64,000 nt of DNA from Natrinema hispanicum. GTDB lineage: Archaea > Halobacteriota > Halobacteria > Halobacteriales > Natrialbaceae. The notes beneath the pieces were generated by a model. That model was not told the DNA's origin. It was given only the letters and a program-made list of their open reading frames with translations, and did no database searches. Below, in pieces: positions 60,343-64,000 of the stretch; position 1 is the stretch's first letter; each line of letters starts with the position of its first letter. Both the position numbers and the translations under genes were made by a program. Location: NCBI RefSeq assembly GCF_900111485.1, contig NZ_FOIC01000016.1:1-64000 (forward strand), written 5' to 3'.

Positions 60343-61368
60343 CTACAGCTCGCTGTCCGGTCGGACGACGACCTTGCCGAATCCTTCCCGGTTCTCGATG
60401 ATCTCGTGGGCGCGGGCGGTCTCGCTCATCGGCAGGACCTCGCGGATCGCGGGCTCGAAGGTGCCGTCCCAGACGAGTTCTAGCACGTCGTCGACCTGGT
60501 CAGGCGTGGCCATCGTCGAGCCGATGATCTCGAGTTGGTTCCAGAAGATGCGCGGAATGTCCGTCTCGGGGTTGCCACCGCCGGTGCCACCGCAGGTGAC
60601 GAGTCGGCCGCCCTTGGTCAGACTCTTCAGCGAGTCCTGCCAGGTAGGCGCGCCGACGTGTTCGACGACGACGTCGACCCCGCGGCCGCCGGTTTCCGAG
60701 AGCACCCAGTCGGCGAAGTCCTCCTCTTCGTAGTTACAGACGTGGTCTGCACCGTGTTCTTCGGCGTACTCGAGCTTCTCTTCGCTGCTGCCGGTCGCGT
60801 ACACCTCCGCACCCGCGTAGTCGGCGATCTGGAGCGCAGCGTGGCCGACGCCGCCGCTTGCACCGAGGACCAGTACGGATTCGCCGGCTTTGAGCTCAGC
60901 ACGCTCGATGAGCATCCGCCAGGCGGTCTGGAAGACCAGTGAGGCCGAGCCGGCGACCTCCCAGTCGACGTGCTCGGGGACGGGGATCAGGTTGTCTTCG
61001 GGGACCGCGGCGTACTCGGAGTGAACGCCGGTGACGTGCTCGCCGATGATGTGGAAGCGCGGGTCGAGCGTCGGGTCGTCCATCCGGAGATCACCGACAC
61101 CAGCCGAGACTGCGACGTGGTCGCCTTCCTCGAACCGGGTGACGTCCTCGCCGACCTCTTCGACGACGCCGGCCCCGTCACTGCCCGGAATGTGGGGCAT
61201 CTCGAGGTCGATTCCCGGCATGCCACGGCGGGTCCAGATGTCCAGATGGTTGAGCGCGGCCGCCTTGATGTCGACCAGTACCTCGTCCCGATCGATCTCA
61301 GGGTCGGGGTACTCGCCGTACTCGATGACATCCCTGTCGCCGTGTTCCGTGATCTTGACTGCTTGCAT
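60343..61368 (-). CDS. MDR-family zinc-binding dehydrogenase/quinone reductase
   Basis: This 341-residue medium-chain dehydrogenase has a GroES-like half (MQAVKITEHGDRDVIEY, HIPGSDGAGVV) and a Rossmann half with VLGASGGVGHAALQIA (NADPH site). The Cys of catalytic zinc are largely missing, so it is likelier a quinone or enone reductase than an alcohol dehydrogenase. Start 61368 lies about 25 bases after the TATA box at 61388-61397, so it is probably leaderless. It is divergent from the moaB gene. Confidence 0.85.
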   Translation of the reverse strand: MQAVKITEHGDRDVIEYGEYPDPEIDRDEVLVDIKAAALNHLDIWTRRGMPGIDLEMPHIPGSDGAGVVEEVGEDVTRFEEGDHVAVSAGVGDLRMDDPTLDPRFHIIGEHVTGVHSEYAAVPEDNLIPVPEHVDWEVAGSASLVFQTAWRMLIERAELKAGESVLVLGASGGVGHAALQIADYAGAEVYATGSSEEKLEYAEEHGADHVCNYEEEDFADWVLSETGGRGVDVVVEHVGAPTWQDSLKSLTKGGRLVTCGGTGGGNPETDIPRIFWNQLEIIGSTMATPDQVDDVLELVWDGTFEPAIREVLPMSETARAHEIIENREGFGKVVVRPDSEL

Positions 61369-61387
61369 AGTGCTCTCAACGAACAGG

Positions 61388-61397
61388 CTATATAAAA
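61388..61397 (-). promoter_or_regulatory. TATA box of the MDR reductase gene
   Basis: On the minus strand TTTTATATAG stands about 20-30 bases before the ATG, the ideal distance for a leaderless message. Confidence 0.65.
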
Positions 61398-61535
61398 TCG
61401 TGATGGAAGGGGCAAGCACGTCGAACCAGGGTACGTCAATTGACGAAATCACTGCGGGCGCGACTGGTCCGATCGCTGACTGTGGGATGTAATCGACGGG
61501 GACCGTTTTTCACGTCAGCGTCCCAACCACGACCC

Positions 61536-62051
61536 ATGAGTGACTCGACAGACGAGCCCGATGTGGTCGGCGCGGCTGTCGTCACGGTCTCGTCGGACTC
61601 CTCGCTCGAGGAAGACGACGCGGGCGAAGCGATCGTGGCAGCCTTCGAGACGGCAGGCCACGAGATCGTGACGCGGGAACTGATCCAGCGGGACCACGAC
61701 AACGTTCAGTCGAAAGTGTCGCGGCTCGTCGACCGCGACGATGCGGACATCGTCGTCACAACCGGCGGCACGGGTGTCGAACCGCGGGATGCGACCCTCG
61801 AGGCGGTTCGGCCGTTGCTCGACAAAGACCTTCCGGCGTTTCTCGATCTCTTTCATGCCCTCTCCTACGATGAGCGGGGGACCGGCATCGTCTCGAGCCG
61901 CGCCTTGGGCGGTATCTCCGAGGGAGTCCCGATCTTCTGTCTCCCCAATGATTGTGAGGCCATACGGATCGCTTGTGAGTCGATCATCGTCCCCGAGGCA
62001 CAGCGACTTGCAACGCTCGCGAACGGCGGGACCGACACCGACGAGGAGTGA
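61536..62051 (+). CDS. moaB: molybdenum cofactor biosynthesis protein MoaB
   Basis: The 171-residue protein has VTVSSDSSLEEDDAGEAI, DIVVTTGGTGVEPRDATLEAV and SRALGGISEG, the MoaB/MogA molybdopterin-adenylyltransferase motifs. It adenylates molybdopterin before metal insertion. The start at 61536 gives the usual short N terminus; upstream in-frame residues include a promoter-like GACCGTTTTTCACG region and are rejected. It precedes a cyclo-ligase-like gene with 135 bases between. Confidence 0.9.
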   Translation: MSDSTDEPDVVGAAVVTVSSDSSLEEDDAGEAIVAAFETAGHEIVTRELIQRDHDNVQSKVSRLVDRDDADIVVTTGGTGVEPRDATLEAVRPLLDKDLPAFLDLFHALSYDERGTGIVSSRALGGISEGVPIFCLPNDCEAIRIACESIIVPEAQRLATLANGGTDTDEE

Positions 62052-62186
62052 CAGTCGCCGACGGCGGGTGATGCGATCATCGCGCTGGCCGTCGTGGCCG
62101 TCGGTGCGTACTTGGCTGCAAGAGCTGAGAGGGGTGTGTTCTTCCATTCAGTTGCTACTATAGGGCCGAGCCACCACGGGGAGAAC

Positions 62187-62912
62187 ATGGAAAAACAGGC
62201 GCTTCGCGAACGCGTGTGGAACGACCTCGAGGAAAGCGGCGTCGCCCGCTTTCCGTTCCCACCCCACGGCCGGATTCCGAACTTCGCCGGAGCGAGCGAG
62301 GCCGCCGACCGGCTGGCCGCACAACCGGAATGGGAGTCAGCGACGACGATCAAAGCAAACCCCGACGCGCCACAACTCCCCGTGAGACGGCGCGCGTTGC
62401 GCGATGGAAAGACGGTCTACATGGCGGTTCCCCGCCTTCGCGACGAGAAGTGCTTCCTGAAACTCGATCCCGACGAACTCGAGGACTACGACGCGGCGAC
62501 GACGGTCTCGGGGTCGTCGACACACGGCGAGCAGCTCGGCCCGGACGAGATCGACCGCGTCGACCTGATCGTCTCCGGTAGCGTCGCGGTCACAAAGGAC
62601 GGCGGTCGCATCGGCAAGGGCGAGGGGTACAGCGACCTCGAGTACGCCGTTCTCCGGGAACTCGGGCTGGTCGACGAGACAACGCCGGTTGCGACGACGG
62701 TCCACGACCGGCAGCTCATCGACGAGGCCGTCTCGCTTGCGGCCCACGACGTTGCGATGGATCTCGTCGTCACGCCTGAACGACTGGTGCGACCCGAGGG
62801 CAGCGACCAGCCGGCCGGGCTCGACTGGGACCTGCTCGATGACGAGCGGCGCGACGAAATTCCGGTGCTACGGCGACTCGAGGAGGACGCGGTGGACGCT
62901 CGAGACCCATAA
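62187..62912 (+). CDS. 5-formyltetrahydrofolate cyclo-ligase-like protein
   Basis: This 241-residue protein starts KQALRERVWNDLEESGVARF and carries GRIGKGEGYSDLEY, the phosphate/folate-binding loop of the cyclo-ligase (MTHFS) family, with a typical DLVVTPERL end. It would convert 5-formyl-tetrahydrofolate to 5,10-methenyl-tetrahydrofolate using ATP. Haloarchaea do use folates, so this is reasonable, but a related ligase is possible. ATG 62187 is used; an upstream in-frame start would add 31 residues without family likeness. Confidence 0.82.
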   Translation: MEKQALRERVWNDLEESGVARFPFPPHGRIPNFAGASEAADRLAAQPEWESATTIKANPDAPQLPVRRRALRDGKTVYMAVPRLRDEKCFLKLDPDELEDYDAATTVSGSSTHGEQLGPDEIDRVDLIVSGSVAVTKDGGRIGKGEGYSDLEYAVLRELGLVDETTPVATTVHDRQLIDEAVSLAAHDVAMDLVVTPERLVRPEGSDQPAGLDWDLLDDERRDEIPVLRRLEEDAVDARDP

Positions 62913-63323
62913 CTCACTGTCGGAGTGGACGGTCGACGTATTCCTGACCGAGATTGTGTCTCGAATACTAAAACCGCAGGGTGTGACGCGAGCCGGTGGG
63001 GCGGGCCCGCGTCACAAAGAATCGATTGGCAGTGGTGGGGAAGGGTGCTGTGGTGGGGTTGCTGGAAGTCGCGGGAGCAGGTGGTGGGTGCCATCGGTGG
63101 GGTCTGCCCGTCGACCTCCACACGCGGCTACCAGCGACTCCCACTTGAACGGGGGTGATGGTATACGGGTCTTACGCCGAGTTCCGCCAAATTTAAATCG
63201 GATTTAGACTGCCTCTCTCGGCTTCGAGAACGTTTATCCACGGTAAATCTGAATTCGACCCGAAAACGGAGGGATGGTCGGTGTCGGTCGTCTCTGTGCG
63301 TCGTCAGCACAGGGTGGTGGGGG
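62913..63323. other. 411-base gap between convergent genes, possible RNA locus
   Basis: No accepted protein gene. Contents: a strong inverted repeat (62982-63016), a G-rich stretch (63017-63100), a TATA-like AAATTTAAATC (63189-63199) that reads both ways, and a second AT-rich element GTTTATCC (63231-63238). Short frames here are rich in Trp and Cys and do not look like haloarchaeal protein. A non-coding RNA on either strand is possible. I do not recognise RNase P RNA or SRP RNA. Confidence 0.5.
62982..63016. repeat. 9-base perfect inverted repeat after the cyclo-ligase gene
   Basis: TGTGACGCG (62982-62990) and CGCGTCACA (63008-63016) pair completely around a 17-base GC-rich loop. Position about 70 bases after the stop could fit a terminator-type structure or the foot of a structured RNA. 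Confidence 0.6.
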
Positions 63324-63653
63324 TTAGTCGATCAGTTCGTCGGCGACGACGCTTGCGTCCATCAGCTGCGGATCGATCGCGAGGTCGAGCTGTCCCTTGA
63401 TGAACTCCGGGATCGTATCGCGAGCGTAGACGACGGTTCGAAGCTCATCGTTGAGATCGCAGGCGATCGGAATCGTCGTCGCCTGGCCGACATCGGTCAG
63501 GACGTACAGCTCGGCCGCGACGATGCCAGCCTCCTCGAGCTGGGGTCGCGTGATGACGCCGTCAAGACGGGTCACGTCGACGCCCGCGGCCTCGAGCGCC
63601 GGGGCAATGCCGTCGTCGTCGGGGCCGGCGACGATCGCAGTCGTCGTGCTCAT
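63324..63653 (-). CDS. small conserved haloarchaeal protein downstream of guaA
   Basis: The 109-residue protein reads as a small Rossmann-like domain: [30 protein letters not shown], then [31 protein letters not shown]. It has no catalytic motif that I recognise. It overlaps the end of guaA by 4 bases, so it is co-translated with GMP synthase and may assist purine metabolism or its control. I believe it belongs to a haloarchaeal DUF (DUF7126, unverified). Confidence 0.72.
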   Translation of the reverse strand: MSTTTAIVAGPDDDGIAPALEAAGVDVTRLDGVITRPQLEEAGIVAAELYVLTDVGQATTIPIACDLNDELRTVVYARDTIPEFIKGQLDLAIDPQLMDASVVADELID

Positions 63654-64000
63654 TCGTACTCGATGGTCGCGGGCGGTTTGTGGGTCACGTCGTAGACGAC
63701 GCGGGCGACGTTGTCGTTCTGGCCGGTGATCCGAGATTGGATCCGCTGGAGGGTGTCCCAGTCGATCTCCTGGGCGCGAGCGGTCATGCCATCACGGGAC
63801 TCGACCGAGCGCACGGAGACGACCCAGCCGTGGACGCGGTTGTCGCCTTTGACACCCGTCGCTTTGCCGATAACGGCCGCAAGCGCCTGCCACGGCTCGT
63901 ACTCCTCGAGTTCTTCTTCGACGACGTGACACGCGTGGCGGGCGACCTCGAGTTTCTCTTCGGTGACTTCGCCGATGACGCGCACGGCGAGGCCGGGACC
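63650..64000 (-). CDS. guaA: GMP synthase, C-terminal part (cut by window edge)
   Basis: The frame is open to the window end, so the gene starts outside. The visible part, from [21 protein letters not shown] to the final TIEYE, is the C-terminal dimerisation domain of the GMP synthase ATP-pyrophosphatase subunit, including [27 protein letters not shown] as the typical end region. GMP synthase turns XMP into GMP using glutamine-derived ammonia and ATP. In archaea the two subunits are separate genes; which type is here cannot be told from the fragment, but the ending matches the synthase subunit (GuaAb). Confidence 0.92.
   Translation of the reverse strand, partial: GPGLAVRVIGEVTEEKLEVARHACHVVEEELEEYEPWQALAAVIGKATGVKGDNRVHGWVVSVRSVESRDGMTARAQEIDWDTLQRIQSRITGQNDNVARVVYDVTHKPPATIEYE

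Noticed and set aside
62925-63158. A 77-codon plus-strand frame in the convergent gap
   Set aside because: Unusually rich in Trp, Cys and Gly, runs through the 9-base hairpin, and lacks acidic character.

Overview
The window is chromosomal DNA of a halophilic archaeon, most likely a member of the Natrialbales (Haloterrigena/Natrinema type). Evidence: GC-rich coding DNA, very acidic proteins, an archaeal transcription factor TFB, the archaeal tRNA-Gln amidotransferase subunit GatD, an RPA protein with its COG3390 partner, the archaeal dehydroquinate route (ADH synthase plus 3-dehydroquinate synthase II), a ba3-type oxidase, a haloarchaeal type 1 isopentenyl-diphosphate isomerase, and many leaderless genes with a TATA-like box about 30 bases before the start codon. 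The genus is inference. I saw no rRNA, tRNA, CRISPR array or prophage. The only sign of a mobile element is the end of an IS5-type transposase at the left edge.

Layout. 0-13 kb: transposase remnant, gatD, mfnA, metG, an RCK/TrkA-N membrane protein, a GYD protein, pyruvate kinase, an NfeD-SPFH pair, a two-domain winged-helix regulator and a HAD phosphatase. 13-28 kb: DUF84 NTPase, TFB, and an aromatic amino acid district (aroD, 3-dehydroquinate synthase II, then trpC-trpB-trpA-ADH synthase as an operon), interleaved with a CARF-like regulator (DUF6293 type), a SprT-like metalloprotease, a zinc CDF exporter and an amidase. 28-34.5 kb: a ribbon-helix-helix protein, an MhqO/MhqD-like dioxygenase-esterase pair, the rpa-rpap operon, a DapA-family aldolase and a mannose-1-phosphate guanylyltransferase.

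34.6-41.3 kb is the most distinctive block. A four-gene ba3 oxidase operon on the minus strand faces, across a short shared promoter region, a plus-strand set made of a small membrane protein, a TauE/SafE-type membrane protein with an HCxGMCG motif, and a CcoI-like copper P-type ATPase. Together they look like an oxidase plus its copper-delivery machinery. 41-50 kb: CDGSH protein, FAD oxidoreductase, Hsp20, radical SAM-HhH protein, TRAM protein, YkgJ-type cysteine-cluster protein, MBL hydrolase and an HTH regulator. 49-64 kb: a methyltransferase and GT2 pair, SIMPL lipoprotein, divergent carA/Lrp, a three-PAS histidine kinase, CatE-like VOC protein, PHP/DagK divergent pair, idi, MDR reductase, moaB, a 5-FTHF cyclo-ligase-like gene, and the end of guaA at the right edge.

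Beyond genes, the window holds a family of about 70-80 base double-hairpin elements present four times between genes, a shorter recurring motif (GTCCGGCAGTAT), several inverted repeats placed like operators, and two GC-rich hairpins inside trpB that coincide with an extra acidic segment in the protein.
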